Of a stretch of 64,000 bases of DNA, positions 40,611 to 48,241 are shown in pieces (within the stretch, counting starts at the first letter, position 1; every line of letters begins with the position of its first letter). Position numbers and translations under genes: made by a program. Under the pieces are notes generated by a model. That model did no database searches, was not told the DNA's origin, and worked only from the letters and a program-made list of their open reading frames with translations. The DNA lies in NCBI GenBank assembly GCA_017307785.1, contig JAFKGI010000022.1, forward strand, positions 56,526 to 120,525, read 5' to 3'. The DNA is from Vulcanimicrobiota bacterium (lineage in GTDB: Bacteria; Vulcanimicrobiota; Xenobia; Xenobiales; JADMJV01).

Positions 40611-42715
40611 AAATTCGCGTCGGTATCGACGTCGGCGGCACCTTTACCCATGCCGTGGCCATCGACAACGCCACTCTGGAAGTGGCGCACCACGCCGTCA
40701 CTCCCACCACCCATCATCATGAGAACGGCGTGGCGCAGGGCATCGTCGACGTCTTTACCAAGCTGTTGGAAAAACTCCCCGAAGCCACGGTCGTTTTCCT
40801 TGCTCACTCGACGACCCAGGCCACCAATGCACTGCTCGAAGGCGACGTGGTCAAGGTCGGCATTCTGGGCCTGGGCAGCTCCATGGACCTCAAGGCCAAA
40901 TCGGACATGGAAGTGGGAGACATCGAACTGGCTCCCGGCAAGTATCTCCACTCTCAGCTGGCCTACGTCAGCGACAAGAATGTGGAAGCGGCTCTGCAGA
41001 AGCTCAAGAGTGACGGCTGTGGAGCCATCGCCGCCGCCCAACCGATGAGCGTGGACGATAGTCGCGGCGAAGTCGAGGTCATGGAGCGGGCCACAGCCCT
41101 GGGTCTCCCGGCCTGCGGCAGTCACGAAATGTCGGGTCTTTACGGCTTGCAGAAACGCACTCGCACCGCCGTGCTCAATGCCAGCATTCTGCCGCGTATG
41201 ATCGACACTGCCATCATGACCGAAAAAGGCCTGCGTCAGGCCCACGTCGACGCGCCGTTGATGGTGATGCGTTCGGACGGTGGCGTGATGGGCCTGGACG
41301 ACGTGCGCAAGCGCCCGGTCCTCACCCTGCTTTCCGGACCCGCCGCCGGCATCGCGGCGGCTCTGGTTTACTTGAGAGCCAGTGACGCCATTTTTCTCGA
41401 AGTCGGCGGCACTTCGACCGACTGCTGCCTGATCAAAGACGGGAAAGCCGCCATCCAGAGCGCCACTCTGGGGGGACATCCCACTTTCCTGAAGACTCTG
41501 GACAGTCGAACCCTGGGCGTGGCCGGCGGCTCCATGTTGAGGGTGGGGGCGAAAACCGAGGTCGGGCCGCGCAGTGCCCACCTGGCCGGTTGCCACTATG
41601 CAGCTTTCACCGAACCCGAGTGGTTCGAGGGGGCCCAACTGGTGGCCGAAAAGCCCCTGGCCGACGACCCTGAATACTGGGTCTTTCACAAGGGTGAAGA
41701 GAAGGTCTGCGTGACCACCACCTGCGCCGCCAATTTCCTGAATTTCGTCCCCGAGGGGGGCTACTCTCAGGGCAAGCGGGCCAGCCTCGAGCGCGCTTTC
41801 GCCATGGTTGGGGAGAAGGCCGGACTGGCTCCGGAGGAGTTGGCCAAACGGATGCTGGAGAGCGCGGCGGATAAGGTGATTCCCACTCTCAAGCAGTTGA
41901 TTGCCGACTATAAGGTAGGCGATCGGGCCATCAAGCTGATCGGTGGGGGAGGCGGTGCTGCCGCCGTCGTGCCCTATGTGGCCAAGAAGCTGAACCTGCC
42001 TCACGAGATTGCTCCGCGTGCCGAAGTCATCTCGGCCATCGGGGCGGCTCTGGCTATGGTCAAGGAGACGCTGGAGAAGAACCTGGTCAATCCCTCGCAA
42101 GCCGATCTGGCCGCTTTGCGCAGCGAAGCGGAACAGGCCGTCATTCGCATGGGTGCGGATCCGGACACGGTCGACGTTCAGATCGAAGTGGATGCCCAGC
42201 GCAATCTGGTCCGCGCCACCGCCACCGGTTCGGTCGCTTTTGTGGCTCAAGACCTGCTGCAGCAGACGGTGACCGAAGAAGAGCGTGTGAAGGCCCTCAA
42301 GGAAGCGGCTCCGCGCGAGCAGAGCTTAACGCTCAAGGGCCAGACCGACACGCTCTATGTCTACGAGAGTCAGCGCAGCGAGAAATACTTCCTCAATCTC
42401 TTTACGCGCACCAAGCAGACGGTCTGGGTGACCGACGGGCGAGGCGGCGTGAAGCTGCAAGTTCCGGGTGGCAAGTTGGTATCCAGTGCCGGTGAGAACT
42501 GGCACCGCTCGCTGGAGAAGGTTTTGCAGCAGCACACCGATTACGGGGATGCCGGCGCTCTGCTGCCGGCCGTGCACGTGGTGGCTGGTCGCAAATTGGT
42601 GGACCTGACCTCGCTGCAAACCGCCGAACAGGTTCTGGGCTTCGCCCAGCAAGAGCTGCATCAAATGCATTTGGCCGACCACTCCGTTTACTTCCTCATC
42701 CATCCCCGCAACTGA
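40607..42715 (+). CDS. Hydantoinase/oxoprolinase subunit A-type protein
   Basis: 702 residues. The N-terminal Hydant_A_N domain starts RVGIDVGGTFTHAVAID with the phosphate-1 loop DVGGTFT; then AHSTTQATNALLEGD, LSGPAAGIAAALVYL, LEVGGTSTDCCLI and a later GGGGGAAAVVPYVAKKL. These are the ATP-binding blocks of the ASKHA-type hydantoinase A/oxoprolinase family, which opens 5-oxoproline or hydantoin rings with ATP. A B subunit (HyuB-like) is not adjacent. The extra C-terminal 150 residues are not assigned. GTG start at 40607, with GGAGG before it, coupled to the permease. Substrate unknown. Confidence 0.88.
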   Translation: MKIRVGIDVGGTFTHAVAIDNATLEVAHHAVTPTTHHHENGVAQGIVDVFTKLLEKLPEATVVFLAHSTTQATNALLEGDVVKVGILGLGSSMDLKAKSDMEVGDIELAPGKYLHSQLAYVSDKNVEAALQKLKSDGCGAIAAAQPMSVDDSRGEVEVMERATALGLPACGSHEMSGLYGLQKRTRTAVLNASILPRMIDTAIMTEKGLRQAHVDAPLMVMRSDGGVMGLDDVRKRPVLTLLSGPAAGIAAALVYLRASDAIFLEVGGTSTDCCLIKDGKAAIQSATLGGHPTFLKTLDSRTLGVAGGSMLRVGAKTEVGPRSAHLAGCHYAAFTEPEWFEGAQLVAEKPLADDPEYWVFHKGEEKVCVTTTCAANFLNFVPEGGYSQGKRASLERAFAMVGEKAGLAPEELAKRMLESAADKVIPTLKQLIADYKVGDRAIKLIGGGGGAAAVVPYVAKKLNLPHEIAPRAEVISAIGAALAMVKETLEKNLVNPSQADLAALRSEAEQAVIRMGADPDTVDVQIEVDAQRNLVRATATGSVAFVAQDLLQQTVTEEERVKALKEAAPREQSLTLKGQTDTLYVYESQRSEKYFLNLFTRTKQTVWVTDGRGGVKLQVPGGKLVSSAGENWHRSLEKVLQQHTDYGDAGALLPAVHVVAGRKLVDLTSLQTAEQVLGFAQQELHQMHLADHSVYFLIHPRN

Positions 42716-42716
42716 A

Positions 42717-43409
42717 GTGCTGGCTATCCAGCGCGTGCTGCGCGAATCGGGGTCGCCCGCCAGGGCCGAGCATTCCTTGCGCTTCTTCAAGACCGGGCCC
42801 GGCCAGTATGGAGAGGGCGACCAGTTCTTGGGTCTGACGGTGCCGGAGGTGCGTGGTTTCTTGCCAGGCTGCAGGGAGCTTACGCTGGACGAGGTGACCG
42901 AGCTGTTGCGCTCGCCCTGGCACGAAGAGCGACTGCTGGCTCTTTTGGAACTGGTAAGGCGTTTCCCCAAAGAGCCCGAGCCGATCTACAGCCTCTATCT
43001 CGCTCACATTCCCCGCTCCATCAATAACTGGGACCTGGTGGACAGCTCCGCGCCTGGAATCGTGGGAAAGTTTCTTGTGAAACACTCGGAACGCCCGATT
43101 TTACGGCGTCTAGCCTGTTCGATCAACCTCTGGGAAAGACGGGTAGCGGTGATCGCCACCCAGCATTTCATCCGGCAGGGCCAGTTTCAGGATACGCTGG
43201 ACTTGTGTGAGGTGTTGCTCCAGGACCGAGAAGACTTGATCCACAAGGCCTGCGGTTGGATGTTGCGAGAGGCCGGCAAGCGGGATGAGTCGGTGCTTCT
43301 GGGCTTTCTGGAGAAATGGGCCGCCCACATGCCGCGGACGATGTTGCGCTACTCCTTAGAGAAGCTAGACCCCGAAACGCGCCGTAGATTTATGGACCTC
43401 CGACCCTGA
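42717..43409 (+). CDS. AlkD-like DNA alkylation repair protein
   Basis: 230 residues of HEAT-like helical pairs. FFKTGPGQYGEGDQFLGLTVPEVR at the N terminus, INNWDLVDSSAPGIVG with the catalytic-type Asp, and NLWERRVAVIATQHFI match AlkD, which excises alkylated (N3/N7) bases without flipping them. The start is GTG, 1 nt after the upstream stop, so it closes the permease-oxoprolinase unit by position, though its role is unrelated. Confidence 0.9.
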   Translation: MLAIQRVLRESGSPARAEHSLRFFKTGPGQYGEGDQFLGLTVPEVRGFLPGCRELTLDEVTELLRSPWHEERLLALLELVRRFPKEPEPIYSLYLAHIPRSINNWDLVDSSAPGIVGKFLVKHSERPILRRLACSINLWERRVAVIATQHFIRQGQFQDTLDLCEVLLQDREDLIHKACGWMLREAGKRDESVLLGFLEKWAAHMPRTMLRYSLEKLDPETRRRFMDLRP

Positions 43410-43444
43410 GCGAAACTTGACAGTCTGTGCTACAGTGCGCCGAT

Positions 43445-44686
43445 ATGAATACCTTCCAAGACTTCGGGCTGCTTCAAACCAGCATGAAGGCTCTCGCCAA
43501 GATGGGCATCACCTCGCCCACCCCCATCCAAGCCCAGACCATACCGGCCCTCATGCAGGGCAAGGATGTGGTGGCCCAGGCCTGCACCGGCTCTGGCAAA
43601 ACTTTGGCCTTTGGCCTCCCCCTGATCGAATACGTGGAACCGAGCCTGCGTGCTGTGCAAGCTCTGGTGCTGGTTCCCACCCGCGAACTGGCCAACCAGG
43701 TCGGTGAAGTTCTCAGCGCTCTGGGCCAGGCCGATGGCATCAAAACTTCCGTCGTAGTCGGCGGTCGCGGCATTGGACCGCAAGAGCAGGCCATCCGTCA
43801 AGGCGCCCAGATCATTGTCGGCGCTCCCGGCCGAGTGCTGGATTTGATTCGCCGTGGATCGCTCAGCCTCAAGAAGCTTTCCTTCATGGTGCTCGACGAA
43901 GCCGACGAAATGTTGGACCGTGGCTTTATGCACGACGTCAAAGCCATCCTCGGCTTTGCGCCGCCGCCCAACAAGCGGCAGACCGCCCTCTTTTCGGCTA
44001 CTCATCCGGAGTGGGTGGACAAGGCCGCCATTCCTTTCCTTTATCAGCCCATTCGCGTCAAAGTCGATCCCTTGCCCGAACAGGCTCCCAAGATCGATCA
44101 CGTGGTTCAGGAAGTGCCTGATAACGGCCGTTGGGACGCTCTGCGCAGTCTGCTCGACGAGCGGGACGGCCTGTCCATCGTTTTTACTCGCACCAAGCAC
44201 GGCGCCAAAAAGCTGGCCAAGCAATTGGCGGCCGTCGGCTACCCGGTGGATGCCCTGCAGGGCAACATGAGTCAGAACGCACGCGACCGAGTGGTTCTTC
44301 AGTTCCGCAACGGGCAGATCGAGATCATGGTGGCCACCAATGTTGCCGCTCGCGGCCTGGATCTGGATGGCGTCACCCAGGTCATCAACTACGAGCTGCC
44401 GGAAACCTCCGAACTGCTCACCCATCGAGTGGGACGCACGGGACGTATGGGGAAAGCCGGCACGGCCGTCACCCTGATTACGGCCGAAGACAAGCCCAAG
44501 TTCCTGCAGTTGGAACGCGGACTGTCCCAGAAAATCACCCGTTTGGGCTGGACTACAGAGTCCCGTCGTCCGTCCACTGCGCCCAGCGGAAATAACTGGC
44601 GTGGGAGGGGTTCAAATCGAGCTCCCCATGCAGCTTCCGCCGCGCCTCGGGGCGGTCGGGGTGGGGGAAACAGCCGGTCGAGGTAA
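43445..44686 (+). CDS. DEAD-box RNA helicase with short basic RGG tail
   Basis: 413 residues. All helicase motifs are present: the Q motif (FQDFGLLQTSMKALAKMGITSPTPIQ), AQACTGSGKT, PTRELANQ, GAPGRVLD, VLDEADEML, SAT, IVFTRTKHGAKKLA, ATNVAARGLDL and HRVGRTGRMG. The tail is rich in Arg-Gly, which increases RNA affinity. It probably remodels RNA in ribosome assembly or cold adaptation. The start is the ATG at 43445; TACAGT lies 8 nt upstream (possible leaderless mRNA). The tail overlaps the convergent pseudopilin gene by 134 nt, an unusual length. Confidence 0.95.
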   Translation: MNTFQDFGLLQTSMKALAKMGITSPTPIQAQTIPALMQGKDVVAQACTGSGKTLAFGLPLIEYVEPSLRAVQALVLVPTRELANQVGEVLSALGQADGIKTSVVVGGRGIGPQEQAIRQGAQIIVGAPGRVLDLIRRGSLSLKKLSFMVLDEADEMLDRGFMHDVKAILGFAPPPNKRQTALFSATHPEWVDKAAIPFLYQPIRVKVDPLPEQAPKIDHVVQEVPDNGRWDALRSLLDERDGLSIVFTRTKHGAKKLAKQLAAVGYPVDALQGNMSQNARDRVVLQFRNGQIEIMVATNVAARGLDLDGVTQVINYELPETSELLTHRVGRTGRMGKAGTAVTLITAEDKPKFLQLERGLSQKITRLGWTTESRRPSTAPSGNNWRGRGSNRAPHAASAAPRGGRGGGNSRSR

Positions 44687-45020
44687 CTTTCAGCACGTAG
44701 TAGGGCTCCTTGGCCCAGCGGCTGTCGATTTCCAACTGGTAGTAGCCCACTACGCTCACATTGTCCACATCGTACACCGGCTCGGTGCAGCTGAACGTCT
44801 GTTGATGTTCGCCCCGAGGCGGGAACGACGGGTCTTTATCCAGTCGAACTCGGGCGGACTCCAGCCCGGCCTGTGCCAGTTCGTAGGCTTTCAGAGATTC
44901 CGCCTGACTGTTGGCGGAGCGGTATTGGGCCGCCCGCCGCTGCAGCAATCCCAGAGCCAGGATCAACAAGAAAGCCGTTAAGAAGAGCACCAGCATCAGG
45001 GCCAGTCCGCGCTGTTTCAT
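44553..45020 (-). CDS. Minor pseudopilin, PilX/GspK-like
   Basis: 155 residues. The N terminus KQRG|LALMLVLFLTAFLLILALG is a class III (prepilin) signal with Gly at -1. There is no Glu at +5, as is normal for GspK/PilX, and a long hydrophobic helix follows. This member usually caps the pseudopilus tip. Fourth in the H-I-J-K-ordered operon; the ATG overlaps the stop of the preceding gene by 4 nt. Its 3' end overlaps the helicase gene by 134 nt. Confidence 0.82.
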   Translation of the reverse strand: MKQRGLALMLVLFLTAFLLILALGLLQRRAAQYRSANSQAESLKAYELAQAGLESARVRLDKDPSFPPRGEHQQTFSCTEPVYDVDNVSVVGYYQLEIDSRWAKEPYYVLKVTSTGCFPHPDRPEARRKLHGELDLNPSHASYFRWAQWTDDGTL

Positions 45021-45571
45021 TGCAGCGGCACCAGCACGGTCAGAGAGCGCTGGAGTCTGCGTTCTTCCAGGACCAGCTCGAAGTCTGCCTGCAGGCGACC
45101 ATCGGTCAGCCAGCGGCAGTTCATGGTCTCGACCCCTGCTAACCGCAGGGTCTTTTCGCCCCCCGGCAGCAGATGCCGGACCAATCCGCTGCCTGCTTCC
45201 ACGTCATAGCGTAGGGAGATTTGTCGGGCCGGATCCTGACTGTCGAAGCTGGCCGGAACCGGCGTGGGAACCGGTAGGGGTAATCGATCACCAGGGCCCG
45301 GAGGTTGGCTTTCCGCCGCCGGATCGGGTCTCAGCACCACCAGTTGAGGGGAACTCGCTCCAGCTGCGGGAGTGACCACTCGCAAGACCGCTTTCCATTC
45401 CTGAGCCAATCGTAGCAAGCCGACGTCCAGCTGTGCCTGCGAATCGATCCGAGACCGGCTGCCCTGGTCTCGACCCAAGTCGCGACAGAGGAGGGCCACC
45501 AGGGCCAGCATGACGGAGATGAGCGCCAGGCAAATCAAGACTTCCGCCAGCGAGATTCCGCCGCGTTTCAC
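45017..45571 (-). CDS. Minor pseudopilin, GspJ/PilW-like
   Basis: 184 residues. KRGG|ISLAEVLICLALISVMLALV is a canonical prepilin signal: Gly at -1 and Glu at +5 (Glu10 of the precursor). A globular part of about 140 residues follows, with the LDVGLLRLAQEW segment as in GspJ/PilW. It should assemble into the tip complex with its neighbours. Overlaps both flanking genes by 4 nt. Confidence 0.82.
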   Translation of the reverse strand: MKRGGISLAEVLICLALISVMLALVALLCRDLGRDQGSRSRIDSQAQLDVGLLRLAQEWKAVLRVVTPAAGASSPQLVVLRPDPAAESQPPGPGDRLPLPVPTPVPASFDSQDPARQISLRYDVEAGSGLVRHLLPGGEKTLRLAGVETMNCRWLTDGRLQADFELVLEERRLQRSLTVLVPLQ

Positions 45572-46347
45572 TGGAGCATCACCTGCTCGCTGGGTATGAT
45601 CAGAAGCTGTCCATGATAGACGGTGCGCCCTTCGAGCTGGACCTGACCGGATATCTGAACTACCGTGCCATAGCGCAGGTAGGCATGGCGCGCGCGCACC
45701 TGGCGCTGGCTGCGATCGGGTCCATCGACCAGGCTGGCGTTGCCGCTCAGCGGTTTGACCCGCCAGTTGAACATGACATCTCCGATCGGTTGCCCGAGAC
45801 CGTCCTTCAGTTGCACGGAGAAGCCAAAAGGTCCGTTGGCGGGCACGGGTTGAGCGAAGACCGGGTCAGCAGTGCAGCTCAAGGTATAGGGACCGGGATG
45901 GGCCGGCTCTCCGATTAAAGTATGCACCACCAGCGGTTCGCGGCCGCCCCAGGATACGCTCACGCGAACCGGTATCGTGCTGCGCTGCAGAATCTTGGCC
46001 CGCGAACCGTGGGGGGCTTCCAGGCCCAGGCAGGGCGAGTAAAGCGGCTGTCCTGACGGGTTCACCCGAACTTCCAGACGAAAGCCCTGGTTCTCGGTGA
46101 CCTGCCCCTGGTAGGCGGACCAGTTGCCGGCGAAGTTGCTGGCCAATCGGGCCCAGGCACGGATTTCGTCGAGCTTTTGCTCGGCCAGCAAGGCCGCCTG
46201 GTTGCGCTGGCGCACATCCCGCTGGCTGCGGTTGAACTGCCCCAGCAGGCCGGCCAGCAAGAGAATCTGGGCGGCCAACAGGAAGACGGCCAGCACCGTC
46301 TCGACCAGGCTCAGGGCAGAACGGTGTCGGGAAAGTTGGTTACGCAA
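45568..46347 (-). CDS. Minor pseudopilin, GspI/PilV-like
   Basis: 259 residues. RHRSA|LSLVETVLAVFLLAAQILLLAG is a prepilin signal with Glu at +5 but Ala rather than Gly at -1. The N-terminal helix continues with QFNRSQRDVRQRNQAALLAEQKLDEI. The C-terminal half is larger than usual for GspI and contains beta strands. Start is TTG at 46347 with AGGA 6 nt upstream; the frame overlaps the end of the fusion gene by 37 nt. Confidence 0.8.
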   Translation of the reverse strand: MRNQLSRHRSALSLVETVLAVFLLAAQILLLAGLLGQFNRSQRDVRQRNQAALLAEQKLDEIRAWARLASNFAGNWSAYQGQVTENQGFRLEVRVNPSGQPLYSPCLGLEAPHGSRAKILQRSTIPVRVSVSWGGREPLVVHTLIGEPAHPGPYTLSCTADPVFAQPVPANGPFGFSVQLKDGLGQPIGDVMFNWRVKPLSGNASLVDGPDRSQRQVRARHAYLRYGTVVQISGQVQLEGRTVYHGQLLIIPSEQVMLQ

Positions 46348-48227
46348 CAGTCGTCCTCGAAGTAATTGTTGTCGGTGAGATCCACCGCTTTGTTCTGGCT
46401 AATGCTATAGCGTGCCAGGCGGCGGACGGTCGGGCTGACCTGACGTTGGTAAAAGATGGTGTCGCTGACCAGGCCGGCGCTGGGGGTCTGAGCGATACCA
46501 AAAGCCGGCAGTTCTTCGGCCGTTCCGATGGTGACCTGGCCCCCGTCAAACTGGAAGGAGGCGCGGTACATCTTGGTGAGTTCGACGCTGAAGTAGATCC
46601 ATTGCCCGTCCGGCGAGAAGCAGTGTTCCACCACCGGGAATTTCTGCGGTTGAGTCACCGGGAAACTGGTGCGGGCATCCGCATCCACATAGGAATAGGT
46701 GCCGTTCTCGTCACAAATCAAGAGGTTGCCGGTCTTGGGGTCCATCTGCAGGCCGTTGTAGTTGGGCTTGACCGCGGGAAGAGGTGGACCGCTGGTCGGA
46801 TTGATCACCTGAACCTCACTGCCGTCTTCGGCCACCGATACCAGGTCGAAGCTACTTCCCCGATTGGCCAGCACCAACACGCGACGCCCGTCAAAGCTGT
46901 AGACGGCCGAGACCAACCCACGGGGGTAGGTGAGACCGGGGTCGTAGAGCAGTCGATCATCGCTGCCGTCTGGATTGACACTGCGCAGCCGGAAGTATTC
47001 GGCTGGCCAGGCTGCATTGCTGGTTAGATAGATGATGCGACTGCCGTCCATAGACCACTTGGGCGCGATGACCAGCCGAGCCTGTTTGGTCACCTGGCGG
47101 CGTTCGGTGCCGTCGGTGTTGCAGGTGTATAGATGCAGCCGTTCGATATCTCCGGTCAGCTGGTCGCTTAAATAGGCGACTTTCTGGCGACGCGTCACCA
47201 GCACCCTGCCGGCTACTCCGAAGGTGCTCTCGGCCGCCTGGCCTCCCGGATCGCTCACCCGGCAGTGGAGAGTGTAGACGTCATTTACGTTGGCACTCGG
47301 CGGCGGGGTGAACGTCCAGCGGGAGACCCAGGAGTTTAGACCGGCGTCCCACTCCATGCGACTTTCCTCTTGGGCGGAAAAACTTCCCGAGGTTTCCGTG
47401 CGCCACAGGCAGGCGAGCGGTTCGCCCTGGTAGTCGTTGGCGTAGGCGGTGAACGTCAGATATCCTTCGGGACTGACTGAGGCGTCGATGCCCGGAGGAA
47501 GCGTCTCGGGGACCGGCGGCGGGCACGGTTCCACCGAAGTGATCTCGGGAGCTGGATCGGCCGGGCGTTGCCAGGGAGAAACCGCTAGCAGGCCCGGCAA
47601 TCCTGAGGCCGGGCCCAGACTGGAGCCGCTCAAACCACCGCTAAGAGCGGTCTCTCCATCCGGCCAGAGGGTCAGAGTAAAAGGACGATCAACCCCGGTC
47701 AGCATCGCTCCTCCACCAAATCCGAGGCCGGTCACCAGGTGCTGCGCTCCACCGAAGGAGGGCTGGTTGGAGACGAGTCGGCCCGAGGGCAGGTAGACAA
47801 AGAGAGCGTCGTTCTTGTGGCTGGGAGCCCAGCTCTCCAGGTCGAGTCCTCTGGAGGCCGCGACCTCGGCTGGAGCCTTCCAGGTCCATGGGGCATTCAG
47901 CGGCCATTTGCCCAGGTAAGCGGCCGCCTGCGGAAACTCTCGGTCCCAGCGGTAACCTCCGACCACGCGAGGGCTTTTCTCGCCTTCCAGCCGATACAGG
48001 CTTTGCACCAGTCCTGCCGGCTGAAAGCCCAGTCCGACGGGAATTCCACGGCTGATCGCGCTATCGCGCGCCTGACGGAACTGGTCGCTCAGCACCTGGG
48101 CCAAAGAGCGGCTCTGTTCAGAGGTACCGCCACGTTTGAGGCCGCTCAAGCTGATGGCCATGCCCAGCACCAGCAAAGTCATGCAGATCATGATTTCCAG
48201 CAAGGAAAATGCTCTTCGGCGGACCAT
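46311..48227 (-). CDS. GspH/FimT-type pseudopilin fused to Ig-like domain and beta-propeller
   Basis: 638 residues. Residues 1-200 are a GspH/FimT pseudopilin: prepilin signal RRRA|FSLLEIMICMTLLVLGMAI with Glu11 at +5 and Ala6 at -1, then QARDSAISRGIPVGLGF and a final strand block with FTLTLWPDGETA. A proline-rich linker at about 218-247 leads to an Ig-like region (250-338, ending in a YTLHCRVSDPGGQAAEST strand) and PD40/WD40-like repeats (about 345-630: VAYLSDQLTGDIERLHLYTC, APKWSMDGSRIIYLTS, SFDGRRVLVLANRG). Normal GspH/FimT ends near 170. First gene of the operon; TATACT lies 6 nt before the ATG. It probably puts a sensor or adhesin on the pseudopilus. Confidence 0.85.
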   Translation of the reverse strand: MVRRRAFSLLEIMICMTLLVLGMAISLSGLKRGGTSEQSRSLAQVLSDQFRQARDSAISRGIPVGLGFQPAGLVQSLYRLEGEKSPRVVGGYRWDREFPQAAAYLGKWPLNAPWTWKAPAEVAASRGLDLESWAPSHKNDALFVYLPSGRLVSNQPSFGGAQHLVTGLGFGGGAMLTGVDRPFTLTLWPDGETALSGGLSGSSLGPASGLPGLLAVSPWQRPADPAPEITSVEPCPPPVPETLPPGIDASVSPEGYLTFTAYANDYQGEPLACLWRTETSGSFSAQEESRMEWDAGLNSWVSRWTFTPPPSANVNDVYTLHCRVSDPGGQAAESTFGVAGRVLVTRRQKVAYLSDQLTGDIERLHLYTCNTDGTERRQVTKQARLVIAPKWSMDGSRIIYLTSNAAWPAEYFRLRSVNPDGSDDRLLYDPGLTYPRGLVSAVYSFDGRRVLVLANRGSSFDLVSVAEDGSEVQVINPTSGPPLPAVKPNYNGLQMDPKTGNLLICDENGTYSYVDADARTSFPVTQPQKFPVVEHCFSPDGQWIYFSVELTKMYRASFQFDGGQVTIGTAEELPAFGIAQTPSAGLVSDTIFYQRQVSPTVRRLARYSISQNKAVDLTDNNYFEDDCCVTNFPDTVLP

Positions 48228-48233
48228 CTGAGC

Positions 48234-48239
48234 AGTATA
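48234..48239 (-). promoter_or_regulatory. -10 box of the pseudopilin operon
   Basis: TATACT on the minus strand, separated by exactly 6 nt from the ATG at 48227, gives a transcript with almost no leader. No Shine-Dalgarno sequence exists between it and the start. The same spacing is found at other genes of this genome segment. Confidence 0.6.
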
Positions 48240-48241
48240 TC

